Assembly (NCBI GenBank): GCA_037043455.1
Contig: JAWPHD010005592.1
Span: 1 to 64,000, forward strand
Length of the DNA: 64,000 nt
Origin: Cyrtodaria siliqua
Lineage: Eukaryota; Mollusca; Bivalvia; Adapedonta; Hiatellidae
Reading direction: 5' to 3'
A program made the translations under genes and the position numbers. Numbering within the stretch: the stretch's first letter is position 1; the number at the start of each line of letters is the position of its first letter. Shown here piece by piece: positions 11,640 to 24,159 of this stretch. The notes under the pieces are model-generated. The model ran no database searches and was not told the DNA's origin. It saw only the letters and a program-made list of their open reading frames with translations.

Positions 11640-14600
11640 ACACTAAAAGGCCTTACGTAATAACAAGCGCGGGCACACAAACTCATCAAGTGCTAAATAA
11701 CAAGTCGAGATATGGTTGATAACGTTCAATAAAGCGAATAATTCCGGTTAAAATCATGCATGAAATGATTTAAAGATGCTCTACCTATATCTTTTTGTCC
11801 ACCAATTGATATAAACTTTACTTAATTATAAAGAGGACTATGAAAAAGGTAAACGGCAATAATTTCACCCCATGTAATATGCGTTTTGCTGGGGAAAAAC
11901 TGGATAGAAAAGATAGGATTTTTGAAATTGTATTCGTCATTGTTTTAGACAAGCCGATTACGGAGATTTTCTGCTCTTATTCGTGTACAATCGGAACTGC
12001 CTCGTCGGATTGGCGACGAGTTCCGATCGATTCGTTTACTATCGGAACTGCCCCGAGTAGTTTGTTTTCGTTCAAATGAATGGCATTGCGCATGTCCGAT
12101 AAAATCGTAAAAACTCGTAGTTCTCCGGCAGGAATAAACAGCTGGGCAGCATTTTATTCAAGATATTGTTTTGATCATAATTAATAATTTACAGAACTGG
12201 AATACGAACCTTGTTGCTTCTTAGAATACTCATAAAATAGCTTTGCATACATATAAATGCAGTAATATTGAGTATTTAATATTTTACATTAAAAATCGCG
12301 TAGATATAGGTAGTGCCTCTTTAAAATTTAATAAATAGATTATTTAACTGCTGGGATCGATTATGGGGAAATCATTCACTCGAAGGTAGGCGTGCTTTGT
12401 TTTTTCACTCACTCGCATACACACATTCGTGGAAAGAACAACACGTCTACCATCTCATGAAGGATTTCCCTATAAATAATCTCTATATATTCGTTGATCC
12501 TTTGTCAAGCTAGTGGATAAAACTGAGGATATTTGAAATACAACATCTGTGTTATGAAATACAAAACGCCAATAATTCATTGATTCAGGGTTTCAAAACT
12601 TTGGCAAATATTATAGCCTATACATTCAGGTGTGGATCCCCTAAAATTTGAGAATTTATGAAAATTTATGTGAGGCAAGGCAATTTAATAAACTTCTTTA
12701 TAGCACCTCAAATTCTAGGCATCTCATTGGTTGAGTGCGGTCATGTGGAGACCCCCTTTTTTTCTATAGTGGGTCAGTAGATTTCATAGAGGGTCACAAA
12801 AACAATATGGACTACAATTCCGATTCAAAGTTTAAATCATTTGCAAATAGTTCTTTAAGGCATTAGTAACAAACATAATAAGTAAATTAATAATGTTTTT
12901 AAACTGTACCGGTCATGACATCAAATTGCGCGAATGTCTCAATGACGTTGACCGATATTAACATGGGTTAAATATCGGTATTTGCCTTAAAAATATATGT
13001 GGGGTCAGTCAGATATATAGGGGGACTCGGCAGTTTCCTCGCCCCTTATAAATCTTACTGACCCCACATATTTCGGTAGGGGGTCAGTAACAATCCCAAT
13101 AACTAATACTGGGTGAACCCCATTTTCCTGAATTTCTGTTCTTTAAACTCAATTTTGCAATTATGGGTAGGTGTTCAATATCAAAACGGCCCTGAGGTCC
13201 CATGTATGTTTTAATGGAATAGCCCTGAAAATATTTCTGTTTAGTTTAGGGAAGTGTGTGTGTGGGGTGGGTGAGTGGTGGGTGAGTGGTGGGTGGTAAG
13301 CTTCAGTAGTCATGAAAATTCATCTATTCATGTGAATGCATTTTTTGTTTGTTTTGTTTCTTATCTTTTTGATTGTGTATCTGCTCCTGTATATTGGACA
13401 TCAATCAAAACAAAACAATCACAGTTATGACAAATTCAAAAGAGATGATTGGCAAAGTATGTCATTCATGTAACGCTGAATTTGGCAATAATTTGAATGA
13501 GATTATGTATATTAAATCGTTTTAAGTTTTGAGTCGTCATTATGGCCCTGCACCACCTCTATCCGTGATCATACCATTTTCATGTGTGGCTTATATAAGC
13601 TTAGGTAAGATTTAAATTAATTCGATACTTTGGCAAAGTTTTTTTTTTAAAAACACAAAACTTCGGAGGCCTACTTTTTATGAGAATTAAATTTTAGACA
13701 CAAAAAATACATTTAAAAACGTTCATATTAAGTGCTGGATTTATCTGCAATCAAATTGCACCATCTTTGAGTGTAAAGTGTGTATCTCTTTGAATAGTGA
13801 AGACAAAAAGAACCAAACATTCGTTTTAAATTACGTTTAAATTATAAATCATTAAAAGCAAATAAAAGACACGTTAAAATAAACATTACATAAAATAGAA
13901 GACAAAGCATATTACAAAATAAAGGACAAGATAGACAAATCGACTTCTACATGTTTGTATATTGGCAGATGAGAAATGCAGATTAAAACCTGCTTAGTAG
14001 TATATCATGGGCACTAAAAAGAGCCATTTAAAAAACAGATGATTCAAAAAGCGATGAGTTAGTTTAACCTGACATTTTAGATTTAGAATATTTTGGGCTA
14101 AAGTATATACAGTTTAGATAGTGGGCCTGGAGTCACTATCAGTATTGGATATTTCGCACAAAGGTAGGTCATTAATAAGTCTTTGATTTGATTTGATTTG
14201 AACTAAATGGGAGATTTACAGTAAAATAAACATTTTTAATAGTGTGTTATACATTATATGCTTTGCTGATGCTGTCCGAATTATGTGTTTGAATTACAAT
14301 TTGTAAAAATCTGGATAGATGACTAATATCTATATCTATAGTTCCTACTCTTATCATTGGCCACACTACATTACATGATCCGTTTTCATACTTTGATCAG
14401 TTTTCATAATTTTCATTACTAAAATCTGCACCTCTCGGATATATAGCTGATTTTCTACCTTATGAAGAAAATGAAGTGTGCTGTATAGATGAATGTTGGA
14501 AGAATTTGAACATTTTTATTAGGATATGTGTTTATAGCATATGTATTTAAGGGACAAACAGCAATCTCGACTTTTTAAAACGAGCGGCATCCCGTTCGTT

Positions 14601-15471
14601 CTTTTATATAACTTTCCTATTTTGCAATTCATTATTAAAATTATTGGATATTTCAAAGCAAATTAAGTTTTGCATAAACTGAAGTGTTATATTGCACCAA
14701 TAAAATATTTAAATTAAGCTAATAGGTAGAATAACGGAGGCAAATTGAACTCCAAATTTAATTAGATGCAAGTAGTTTTAAAGTCAAATGATACTGGAAG
14801 TGCTAATTTTAATAATTTAAGACTCTTCATTTAAACAAAGATAAATAAATCATTATAATTAACTATAATATGAGGGGAACAACTTAAACAAAGACAAAAT
14901 CAACTGTTGGAATTAGATAATAAGAATTCTTTAATTTTCATGTTTTATTTCATAGCTTGGAGTGTAAGCTTTTCGGAATCCTGAAAAAAATAACATAACT
15001 CGAGTCCTTTGGACTTGAATCAATTTGTCAGACGTGAAGTTGTCAAAATGTTTACACTCTAGAAAACATGTATTTTATTTAACATATAAGTAAGAAGGAT
15101 CAACTATAAACCATAATATCAAGACAGTGTTAATGAAGAATATGTTTCTGGTTGATAAAATAGTGATAATTTGCTTTTAGAAAAATATGACAATTTTAGA
15201 TGTGTAAATTATAATTGTTTAAATGCACTAAATTGAGAAGTATATATGCTTGTAAATTGTATGGTTTCAAAATCATTTTAATCCCTTATTAAAGTATAGA
15301 CAAGTTGTATAAACAGTCCATACATACGACAGCTGATCCACTGAGGTCATCAGCCGGGCATTGTCCATCAGCACGTGTTTCAATCCCATTAAGCCCGGGA
15401 CACTCTCTGGGCAATGAATCTGTATATAGTGTGGATCAGTCACTACCCCTCAAGTTTTGCTTTAACCCTTA
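11640..15471. other. Mostly unassigned DNA upstream of gene 1
   Basis: No coding segment recognised. 12745-13085 has several GGGTCAGTA/TGGGGTCAGT words on both strands and may be a degraded TIR element. 13255-13300 is a GTGGGTGAGTGG-type simple repeat. A 79-codon frame at 11840-12079 has no splice context or family resemblance and was not called. Untranslated exons of gene 1 could lie in here but cannot be seen. Confidence 0.4.
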
Positions 15472-15637
15472 ACCTGCTACATATATATAATAATGGACTG
15501 TTCTTTCTTTGAATTAAGACCATTCCTGTGACAAATGACTGATCAGCAGCCAGACATTGCGAGTTACGCGCAGGCTGATCTGGGTTTACAATGAATGCAA
15601 AGGCTATTATAGTTGTGCTTAGCGGGTTAAGGGTTAA
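15472..15637. mobile_element. Short MITE with TTAACCCTTAACC ends, copy 1
   Basis: Left end TTAACCCTTAACCTGCTA, right end TAGCGGGTTAAGGGTTAA, which are near-perfect inverted repeats. The interior has ATAATGGACTGTTC, TGATCAGCAGCCAGACATTG and GCAAAGGCTATTATAG. A second copy lies at 27686-27880. A similar family is common in venerid-type bivalves as far as I recall. Confidence 0.8.
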
Positions 15638-15639
15638 AT

Positions 15640-16762
15640 TAAGAGTTGCTTGTAAATGTTAAGGCTTCAAAAATTGTTGTAATCCTAAATTACTTAATTA
15701 TAGACAAATATGTTAGGACATTAAATTCTACTATGCAGATTATATAGATATATAGATATACATATTAGTATCTAGTCTTGATGGGACAGAACTAAGAAAA
15801 CAGTATTATAGAGCAACTTTTTTTTCTTTAAAATTCATTTTGTCATTTGTTTAATAGGAAAAAAAACACAAGATTTTTTCTTGAGGAGTTACATGTGAAC
15901 AACATTAGGCATGCCTGAAAATACTAACTTCATCAACAAAGAGAAACATTTTTAGAAGGGATTAATACAGAAGACTCCAGCTTCATTATTTTCTCGTATT
16001 TTATATTGATCCAGTATTTCATCTTAATCTTGAAGGAGAGAATAAAATACAGTACCACTTGGTCTATTTCTTCTTTCACAAATTTAACAAACAAAACAGG
16101 AGGTCAAGTCTCGATTTGTATAATTTATCTCTTTTAATTTGTATACATTTAATTGACCTAATACAATTTCATCATATTTATATTTAAATAATGATAAAAT
16201 TGGTTTGATATATAGATATAAACATAATTAATTGGACAGGTGTGGAAGATTATAGCTGGCATTTCGGAACAAAATTGCTGAAATGCTTGAATCTTAAGGT
16301 ACCCTATTAAAGTTGTGATTTGAGCATGGATAAATTGTATAAATTGTGTGTATTTAAGTGCATGGAATTCTTATTTGAGGAAAACAAATAACAGCTGTTG
16401 ATGTTGAAGGTTACATGTCAGTTCATAAATATTCATTCTTTTTAACAACCCTGGAAAGTTTTTCTGATGGAAATCTCATATTTTTATAAACAAACTTGTT
16501 ATCAAAATAAAAAACCTTTCACAAATTTGTCATTAAAATTCGGAACTTAAATGTTTACAAAAATTTAAAATCAATGTAATGAGCAAATGACCCATGCATC
16601 ATACAAATTGTGTTTTTTTAGATGCGTTTTACTATGAGATTCCTGACCTTGCCTATACATATTGCAGATTGACAGACTAAATTTTGAAATTGAAAAAAAA
16701 CAACAGAGTGCATTATAGTAACATCCTTATTGGATAATTTTCTACTGAATCTCTCTTTTTAG
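15640..16762. other. No gene seen; AT-rich DNA just upstream of gene 1 exon
   Basis: AT-rich, without a clear repeat match. The TCTCTCTTTTTAG string ending at 16762 is a good splice acceptor for the first coding exon of gene 1, so a non-coding exon probably lies further upstream. Confidence 0.4.
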
Positions 16763-16776
16763 ACGGAAACAACAGG

Positions 16777-16911
16777 ATGGAAAAGCGGCAAAAATCGACT
16801 CTTCGGAGTCATCATATAATGCTGGCAAATGATTTGGTTCTCGATGAAGACTTCTATGCATCGACTCGAAAGTACAAAATATTCACTGACGGAATGATTT
16901 CAATAATTAAG
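16777..16911 (+). CDS. Gene 1 coding exon 1 (CARD, first half)
   Basis: 45 codons from ATG to the AAG before GTAGGT. The exon probably begins at 16763 after TCTCTTTTTAG, with 14 nt of 5' UTR. It encodes the first half of the CARD. The length (135 nt) and phase-0 end are identical to gene 2 exon 1. Confidence 0.85.
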
Positions 16912-17791
16912 GTAGGTCAGGAAATAATATGTATTTTATATTAGAACAAATGCGCCTATGCAATTGTTTGTTTGTTTGTTTGTTTGTTCGAATGGTGATT
17001 TACAAAATTTTCAACAAATGTAAGGTTATATATGACAGTCGATTTTTTTTGTGGTGGAGGCAGACCACCACACCACCACTGTACCTGGGTACTGTACTGT
17101 ACACCTCCCACCATTCGTAAGAATTGACACTTCCTCACTTAAAAATGAATTCGAACCTGCAGCGGTGGGAGGCGAGAAGGTTTACAATGCAACGTTGTAA
17201 ACCCCTCGGCCGCGGAAACGCTTTAGTGCCTATGCAAAAAGTGGTTGTTAGTACAATTGCACCAGAGAAAATGCATTTTTTTCCTAATTTCAATGAAGCA
17301 TATAAAATTATACCCAGATTCAAAAGTACACTATGTATTTACACCTGTAACAAATGTATATGTTGCTTCACAAATAATGTAAAATAAATTGGAGGACACT
17401 CTCAATGTTTGTGAGCGCTTTACCCAAAAACAACTGAAAGGGTGGAGCTTGTATGCATTAGTTAGGCTTTGATCATTTTTTTTGGTAGTGTTACTATGAT
17501 GGTTTAGTTGCATCTAAACCTAAATCATTAACAAATGTATATACACCCATTATGTGAATACTGTAAATACAATTGGAATTGTCATGGTATAGTGCTTGTG
17601 TGTTTTAGGTTGACTTTGTTCTGTGAATGCTACATTTCCTGTTCAACTTAAAAAATGATACCTACATTAATAGTGAACAGGAAAAATAGTTCTATAGGCC
17701 ATTGGTCTTTCTTTTGGGGGGTTTGGTCATACATATTTGTTTGGAGTAATACACATCTTTTTAATAATTTAGTACATAATTTTCATGCGCA

Positions 17792-17824
<33 letters not shown>

Positions 17825-20164
17825 CAAAAAGAGTTTTGCTGAATTATAAGTATTGTGAGACTTATTTTTTGCAGACTGTAACGAAACCTCGAGACCAAGT
17901 CTTCAAAATGCTCGAACTACTAGAGAAGCGTGGACCAAAAGCATTTGACAATTTTGTCTGGATTCTTAAGGAGCATTATGATTGGCTTGCTGACGAATTG
18001 GAGGAAACATATCAACAAAAGTTACAGGGAGAAACAACATTTACCAGAGGGAGAGGTAAAAAGAATTGTCTAGTGCCATCCTTAAAAAATGCATTTGCTG
18101 TTTCCCGACCCAGACTTTTATAAGTGGGTAGGTAGGTAGTAGGTAGGTGAATTATTTTTTGGCTAAAGACAGTGAAAACCTTAAGATATTAAAGAAAAAT
18201 ATACTAAAGACAGTATTTTTTTATATATTTTCTTTTAAAGAATTGCTATAAAAAGTGTTCAAGGTACTCAGGAAACAGCAAACCAACAATTTTTTATGAT
18301 TGGCCTAAGGCGCTACCTGTATAAGTGACATATTCCAAATAAACATTTACATTTCCTCAAATTAAAATATAAGAATAACAAAAGTTAGCTATTAACAAAA
18401 GTTTGCTGATGTATTATCATTATAAACAGCATTTCTCTGTCTGCCTGCCTGCCTGCCTGCCTGCCTGTCTCTTTATTTGTAATGATTTAGCAGTCAGTCT
18501 GAGAAATCATGTTTAATGTTTAATATTTCAGGAGCAGCTTGTATATTCAAAATGAAATAACATCTACCTTTTAAATTATAGAGGAAGAACATACTCAACC
18601 CAAATCCATGTCTTATGAAAAAGAGGACATGACAAGGTTTCCAAGTTTGTGTCGAGCCACTTCGATTCCAGCAACTGCTCAGCGAACATCGAAGAAAATG
18701 CCGCAACAACCTCAAGCCCCCGTCTCCGCCAGTGTGTCAATGACAGGAAGAAATGAGAACAATATTGGACAATTCTTTCCATCACATTTTCAAAATTCAA
18801 TTCAACTTGGGTTGAATGATAATAACGACGAAGATGAATTTGATGAAACCGATACCAACTGGCAACAAGAGTGCAAAGCAATAGGAGAAGTCAAAAGGGA
18901 CACTGGCAAAAATGTCAAAACAACAGCACCACAATTTACAGATGCTTGCATTAGCCCAATACAAACTTTAGAATCTCCTAGGAAAAAAGCTCATGCAACA
19001 TGCAGTCCCATACCTCAGCAACATAGCTCCAGTGCTACTTATAATCAGTTCAAGCTACCCTACATCTCACAGGAAAATGCAACAGATGAGCCCGATTATG
19101 GGGAAAATGAGGATCATGTCTCTGAAGATAACTATGATAATGCCAGTGATACAAATAGCAACAGAGATGGGAATGAGTTTGATGATGTAGATGGGTTTGA
19201 TAATGATGGAGATTTGAACAACTATGTCGATCCAAATGAGGATGACATAGAGAGTAGTGAAGTATTTTATGATACAATTCGGCGCAAAAGTCAGATTGCA
19301 GATGAAGAAAATGAACGCATTGCAACACAAAATGGAGCTGAGATTGCAGTAGAATTAAATGAGCAAAACAGTGAGGAAGACAATGTGGAAGAAGAGAATA
19401 TTTTGGGAGAAACCATTAATACAACTGATTCATCATTATATGAATATCAAAATGAAGAAAGTGATAAAATCAGAGAGATATATCTGAGATTACTAACACT
19501 GACAACTGAGATGAAAGAAGAGCCTGAACTCGATTTGGACAAGGTAGAAGAAATTGATAAAAATGGGATAACCTTTGATATGATACTAGAAGAAATTGAT
19601 AGGCTCACAGAGATACCTGAAAATTCCGCAGAACACAAACTCAAAACATGCTATGATTTGTTTGATGAAAAGGACAAAAGAACACCATTGAACAAACTGA
19701 TTGAGAAACTTAAAGAAGAGAAACTTGAATATTCGTCAAAGTTTTTTGAAGAAGTGAAAAAGACGAATGAAATGGCAAATGATATGTATAACCATTCTCA
19801 GGAAATGAAAAACATTGAAAAAATGAAAAGCAAATTAAAGACACTTGAAATGGAAAACAATGACCTCAAAAGCAAGTATATTACAATGGAAGGTGTAAAT
19901 GGTCGACAAAGCAAGAGGATTGAAGAATTAGAAAGGAACAAGAAAGAGTATGAAGATGCAAAGCTGCTGGAAGAGAAAAGGCTGATGGCAACGAAAAAAG
20001 GAAGTACAACAAGGAAGGCCAGCTATGGGGGAACTTCGCCAAGAAGAGCGCCATTGTATTCAGAACCCCGACTATCAATGCTGAATTCAGGTAGTGTCTA
20101 TCCAAGTGCTCGGTCAAGAAATCTAGCATCAGGGCCCAACTGGAAGCAGTATAACAAAAAATGA
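16777..20164 (+). CDS. Gene 1: CARD and coiled-coil protein, 3 coding exons, 632 aa
   Basis: Join of 16777-16911, 17875-18055 and 18582-20164 (1,899 nt with TGA stop), with GT/AG introns of phase 0 and phase 1. Residues 1 to about 98 form a CARD: first helix around LRSHHIMLANDL, then FTDGMISIIK, FKMLELLEKRGPKAFDNFV and HYDWLADELEET. The ELLEKRGPKAF stretch resembles the RGPKAF signature of the CRADD and caspase-2 CARD group. Residues 105-400 are low-complexity and acidic (DNNDEDEFDE, SEEDNVEEEN). About 475-575 is a long charged coiled coil, and 575-632 is basic and Ser/Arg-rich. CARDs bind other CARDs in caspase, NF-kB or antiviral signalling; an adaptor or scaffold role is inferred. There is no enzyme domain. 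The ATG has A at -3 and G at +4. It is paralogous to gene 2, 10 kb downstream. Confidence 0.85.
16960..17215 (-). mobile_element. tRNA-derived SINE in gene 1 intron 1
   Basis: Reverse orientation copy of the 5790-6000 SINE: (TTTG)n tail, GGTTATATATGACAGTCG, GTGGTGGAGGCAGACCACC, ACTGTACCTGGGTA and TTCGAACCTGCAGCGGTGGG (B box on the minus strand). It lies wholly within the intron. The two overlapping open frames here, one per strand, are SINE sequence. Confidence 0.75.
17796..17823 (+). repeat. (CA)n microsatellite
   Basis: About 14 CA units ending 51 bp before gene 1 exon 2. It lies within the intron close to the acceptor region and is likely length-polymorphic. Confidence 0.9.
17875..18055 (+). 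CDS. Gene 1 coding exon 2 (CARD, second half)
   Basis: Follows TTATTTTTTGCAG and ends before GTAAAA, 181 nt, leaving one base (phase 1). It encodes TVTKPRDQVFKM onward, including RGPKAFDNF, the C-terminal CARD helices. Gene 2 exon 2 begins in the same phase and also ends in phase 1. Confidence 0.85.
18076..18307. mobile_element. MITE in gene 1 intron 2, copy 1
   Basis: Starts GCCATCCTTAAAAAATGC then TTTGCTGTTTCCC; ends GAAACAGCAAACC then AATTTTTTATGATTGGCC. The ends are inverted repeats. It begins about 20 bp after the exon 2 donor. A second copy with the same ends lies at 27052-27375. Confidence 0.7.
18436..18475 (+). repeat. (CTGC)n microsatellite
   Basis: CTGTCTGCCTGCCTGCC repeated, about nine tetranucleotides, in gene 1 intron 2. 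Confidence 0.9.
18582..20164 (+). CDS. Gene 1 coding exon 3 (acidic linker, coiled coil, tail)
   Basis: Follows CTTTTAAATTATAG. The leftover G of exon 2 plus AG restores GAG, and the frame is then open to TGA at 20162-20164. Residues 106-400 are Asp/Glu/Asn-rich and probably disordered. About 403-460 may be helical (REIYLRLLTL onward). About 475-575 is heptad-rich (NKLIEKLKEEK to LLEEKRLMA). The tail has RKASYGG and SPRRAPL, kinase-site-like basic motifs. The coiled-coil stretch aligns without gaps over about 55 residues with gene 2 exon 4. Confidence 0.9.
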
Positions 20165-20288
20165 TACAAGCATATGCATAGACAGATCATGTGAAAAAGA
20201 AACAGAAAGTTAGGCAAAGGATCTTTCTGCTTTAGTTCTATGGAATGTTTACATAGTGCTATTCATTATTAGCCTTGACACATAGAAA

Positions 20289-20294
20289 AATAAA
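20289..20294 (+). promoter_or_regulatory. Candidate poly(A) signal of gene 1
   Basis: AATAAA 125 nt after the stop codon, with T-rich sequence following. It is a plausible 3' end, but in AT-rich DNA this hexamer is frequent. Confidence 0.45.
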
Positions 20295-20329
20295 CATTTT
20301 TAATTGTTATTAAACAGATTTAAATCAAC

Positions 20330-20610
20330 ACTCATTACATGGCCCCACCTTAATTCCATTAAACGATGGAAAAGCTTATATTAGCCCGATTTTATCATGG
20401 ATATTTCGACAATAAAACATGTTTAAAAAACATTTTTTTAGTAAAAAATGTGATGACCTGTTTAAAACTACCTATTAAATATTTAAATTTTACAATATGC
20501 AAACTTTTAAAGCCGAAATTAAGGTTTTATTTCATACTCAACCAATCCCAGAGAAGGGGTTGGATAGGGTATGAAAGTTAATACTCGGACCAGGTAATGT
20601 ATTTGTGCCA
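20330..20610. repeat. Dispersed repeat, inverted partner of 23550-23825
   Basis: GATGGAAAAGCTTATATTAG, ATTTCGACAATAAAACATG, AAGCCGAAATTAAGG and GGGGTTGGATAGGGTATG all recur in reverse complement and reverse order at 23550-23825. The two copies form an inverted pair about 2.9 kb apart just 3' of gene 1. Confidence 0.8.
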
Positions 20611-20851
20611 TTCCATTCTGAAAGATGTCTTTGTAATTACACATTTGTTTGAACAATGCACCAGTATAAAGAAACAGTTGAATCATGTTCTGGAAGAATT
20701 ACATAAAAAGTTAAATGTCATTTGTTAAACATATTTTGTGTTTAAATTTAAAAGTCATATAGAAATGTTTAAACCTTTACAACACCATTTTGTTCAAAAG
20801 AAGAGTGTTTATTTTTGCTAATAATAAAGTGTGAATGATGTTTGTTATTAA

Positions 20852-21396
20852 AGGGTATGTAGCGACACAGCCAAACCATCTTTATTATTGAGAGTTTTGA
20901 AATACTTGAATAAGGGTGGAAGAATTATCAAAATCGGATGATAAACGAAGAAGATATGATCATTTGAAATTTCTGTTAAAATGGATATGGAAGCGGCCAT
21001 TTTGGGAGCTATGACATCACGGTTCTAAATGACCATATACGGAATATTTATAAATATGAAAATTTGCTGATTTATAGGGAAAAAAATGACATCAACTGTA
21101 TGAAAAATATGTAATACTTAATGGCAATAATGATTTATATCACCATTAAAAAAAATCATTCATTTGCAGTGATTTTCTTTGTTTTAAATGATATTTATCA
21201 ATATTCCATATATGGTAATATGGAACTATGATGTCATAGTTCTAAAAATGGCGGCTCCCATATTCGTTTCAGAACAACCTTTAAATGGTCATATCTTTTT
21301 TGTCTATCATCCGATTTTGATAATTCTTTCACCTTTTTCTAAGTTTTTCAGAACTCTCAATAATAGAGTTTGTTTGGCTGTGTCGCTACATTCCCT
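20852..21396. mobile_element. Foldback MITE family A, intact copy 2
   Basis: 545 bp. TTAA at 20848-20851 and 21397-21400 flanks ends AGGGTATGTAGCGACACAGCC and GGCTGTGTCGCTACATTCCCT. The inverted arms extend over roughly 200 bp each (TCAAAATCGGATGATAAACG against TATCATCCGATTTTGATAAT, and so on), so the element folds back almost end to end. The TTAA target suggests Kolobok or piggyBac mobilisation. It is the reference copy for the three others. Confidence 0.9.
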
Positions 21397-21477
21397 TTAA
21401 AAGTAGTGTTGACCTTTTTGTTTTCCCCAACATAATCATGTTAATATGACAATGATGGTAATAGTTTTAATAGGCCT

Positions 21478-21495
21478 AATGATGACGATGATGAC

Positions 21496-21527
<32 letters not shown>

Positions 21528-21562
21528 CGATGATGATTAAAATGACGACGAGGGTGATGTTG
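21478..21562 (+). repeat. (GATGAY)n simple repeat
   Basis: GATGAC/GATGAT trinucleotide tract followed by TTGTTGTTGTT. Confidence 0.9.
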
Positions 21563-21599
21563 TTGTTGTTATTTGGCACAGCATGACATGTAATGAAAC

Positions 21600-23500
21600 T
21601 GTAGTGATTTGTTTTGAAAAGGAAATGTAACATACCAAAATAATATTATTGTATTCCACCCAAACTCTCGAGTTTCACTGACCCTGCCAGTGTTCTCGAT
21701 CTTGGGTAACTGCATGTTTAGTGGTTGACCCATTTACAGTTCCCCATTACACTTTCCTCTTTGATTGTTTGATGACCTGACAGATGATGATCCTATGATG
21801 AAGTCATCCTAAATCTTGAAAATGAGGTAACATTTAATAATTGTCTCAATCCTTGTCCTGCCCTTAACTGCTGCTATTCTATTGCTGCTCTGGCTTCTGC
21901 CAAGTCAATGAGCATTTGCACTGTGGCTTAAAGTCCTTTTCCTTTTTATATTCATATATACATGATCATCTTTGGGTTTTACTTATCTATTAATGCTGCC
22001 TAGTTTGTGAGAGGATGTAGCTTGGCAGGAATTTTCTTATTGACACTGACTGTCCCACTTAATTGGTATGACATAAGGTTTAAAGTGAGTTGGTAGAAAG
22101 AAATTTGGGTGCACCATAGAACCTGGTTTAAACCCTTTGTGGCCTTTTTGCTACCGACTATTTTGTTAATCATCACCATCTTATGTGTGTGGTGTTCCAT
22201 ATCTTGTCCTATTTTTTTTGTCTTATAATTATTAATTGTTTTGAATGTATGTTGCGTTCTGTGAATGCTGCTTTTCCTGTTCAACTTCCGTGTCTACTTT
22301 TAATGTAGCCTCGTTCACCCGGCCCGCTTATGATTTCTTCATTACCCTATGCTACACCGATCCAGAACCAGGGTTTGGGGAAAATAGGGATGTTTGAAAT
22401 CACCCTCACGTTGGGGGCGATTTTGGCGTGATTTTGAGAGATTTTTCGAGACTTTCAAAAACATATTTTCTAGTTATTTTAATATTAATTTCTTATTTTT
22501 AACGTATGAGACGTTATGCGCGTGAAAAATAACGTGCGAATAAATTGGGCTCATCGATAGTCGGCGCTTTATTTGGCCTAATTTGCCCAGACCGATATCT
22601 GCATTAAGTAAGACATATGCATGATACGGTCTTGGCTGGCCAAGACTACTTTAAGTGCCTTACTACTATAATAATACCACTAACTTTTTAAAGGGACACA
22701 TGGCAATTTTAATTTGTTTAAAACTCACGGTATCCGGTAGGTTTTCAATATAATTTGCATATGTGCCATCGTTGATAAGAATTATTCAAAAAGTTCAAAG
22801 CAAACTGTTTTTACATATTACTAGCTTTTCATAACACTCACCAATAATATATTTAAAAAGTTGGTAGAATATTGAAGAGATTTTAAATTTTAAATCTCAA
22901 ATTTGTACTTAATTATATGCAAGCAGTTTTTAAAGTCAAAATGAGGCAGTATTAATAAACTGAGGTACTCATTTTACTGTGTTAATAAAAAAAATTGCCA
23001 TGTGTACATTTCTAACATATGTTTAAACAACAGCCTGAATTGGTAAATGGTTCTCCCAAATGCCTTTTTTTTTTTGAACAGGGAAATGACTTGAAGCAAG
23101 TGCAAATGTATTTACTAAGTCAAGTTATTTTACAGCCCACTTGAGGCATTATCAGTTTTATAACCCTGACCGGGAGGCAACACTACACATTTGAGAGCCT
23201 TCACACATCTTATGATGGTACAGCTACACATCCAATATTCTCTAAGGCATTTTTAAACTAAAATTATCGCTGAAGGTGATGAATGCCCCAGCCTTTTGAT
23301 CAGTTGTTATGTGTATATGAAGTTTGGGAACAGCCCATTCAAAACTTTTTGAGGAATGCAAGTAATATAATTACGCGACGCAACAGAATAAAAACGAGTT
23401 GCGTGACGGGTCACGACAGGACAATATGGACAGCATGATTCCTATAGACCCCACTTCGTTTTGTGAAAGCACTGGGTATAAATACATGATACTAAATCTA
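21600..23500. other. No gene seen
   Basis: No recognised coding exon. GTTCTGTGAATGCT and TTTCCTGTTCAACTT at 22255-22287 recur at 17620-17650 in gene 1 intron 1, so a small shared repeat is present. 22690-23010 is AT-rich unique DNA. Confidence 0.4.
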
Positions 23501-23549
23501 ATTGAATGTTGTTTAACGGCTCTGCATCACATTATAGATTTTTTAGACA

Positions 23550-23825
23550 TTACGTGGTCTGAGTATTAACTTTCATACCCCATCCAACCCCTTCTCCAAG
23601 AAGCAGAAACGGGGTTGGCTGGGGTATGAAGTAAAACCTTAATTTCGGCTTAAAAAGTTTGCATAACCTTTAATAGGTAATTTTAAACAGGTTATCATAC
23701 CTTTTTCAGTAAAAAATGTTTTTAAACGTGTTTTATTGTCGAAATATCCGTTATAAAATCGTGCTAATATAAGCTTTCACATCACTAAATGAAATTAAGG
23801 CGGGACCACGTAATGGTCACCCCGG
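23550..23825. repeat. Dispersed repeat, inverted partner of 20330-20610
   Basis: CTTTCATACCCCATCCAACC, AACCTTAATTTCGGCTT, TGTTTTATTGTCGAAATATCC and CTAATATAAGCTTTC are reverse complements of words in the copy just downstream of gene 1. Confidence 0.8.
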
Positions 23826-24018
23826 AGAGAGAGGAAGGATATAATTTTATTATAGGAATCCGTTAAACTACCTGACTCTTACTAAAGAAAAGATTTAACA
23901 TTGCTCGGAGGATAGAATCTGATAATATATGGGACCCTCTGCTTTTTGTACCCATCCGGCGAACGAGGCTAAAGAAAAGTGTCATGTCCAAAAAACACAC
24001 AGACGAAACTCAGCTGCA

Positions 24019-24121
24019 TGGGTGAGGCTTGAACTCACTCTCCAAAGTCCACGGGTGAGGCTTGAACTCACTCTCCAAAGTCCACGGGTGAGGCTTGAAC
24101 TCACTCTCCAAAGTCCACTGG
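24019..24121 (+). repeat. 34-bp unit, three tandem copies
   Basis: GGGTGAGGCTTGAACTCACT followed by CTCCAAAGTCCACG repeats three times with essentially no divergence, a very recent expansion within the SINE head. Confidence 0.95.
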
Positions 24122-24159
24122 CTATTCACTAGACCATGCCGGCCCCTGAAGTGAGAAAC

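Larger units (their letters stand above)
23500..24150 (-). mobile_element. tRNA-derived SINE, minus strand, interrupted by the repeat at 23550-23825
   Basis: The minus-strand head around 24150-24010 has ATGGTCTAGTGAATAGCC and AGTTCAAGCCTCACCC boxes; the body has CCTCGTTCGCCGGATGGGTA; the far end has CGTTAAACAACATTCAATT. The same body words occur at 35440-35760. A 34-bp piece next to the B box is triplicated (24020-24120). Confidence 0.65.

Noticed and set aside
19050..19330. Two His/Ile-rich minus-strand frames over gene 1 exon 3
   Set aside because: Shadows of the acidic Asp/Asn/Glu codons of gene 1.
22369..22400. A CAGGGTTTGGGGA string as a hAT terminus
   Set aside because: No inverted partner or flanking duplication found nearby.
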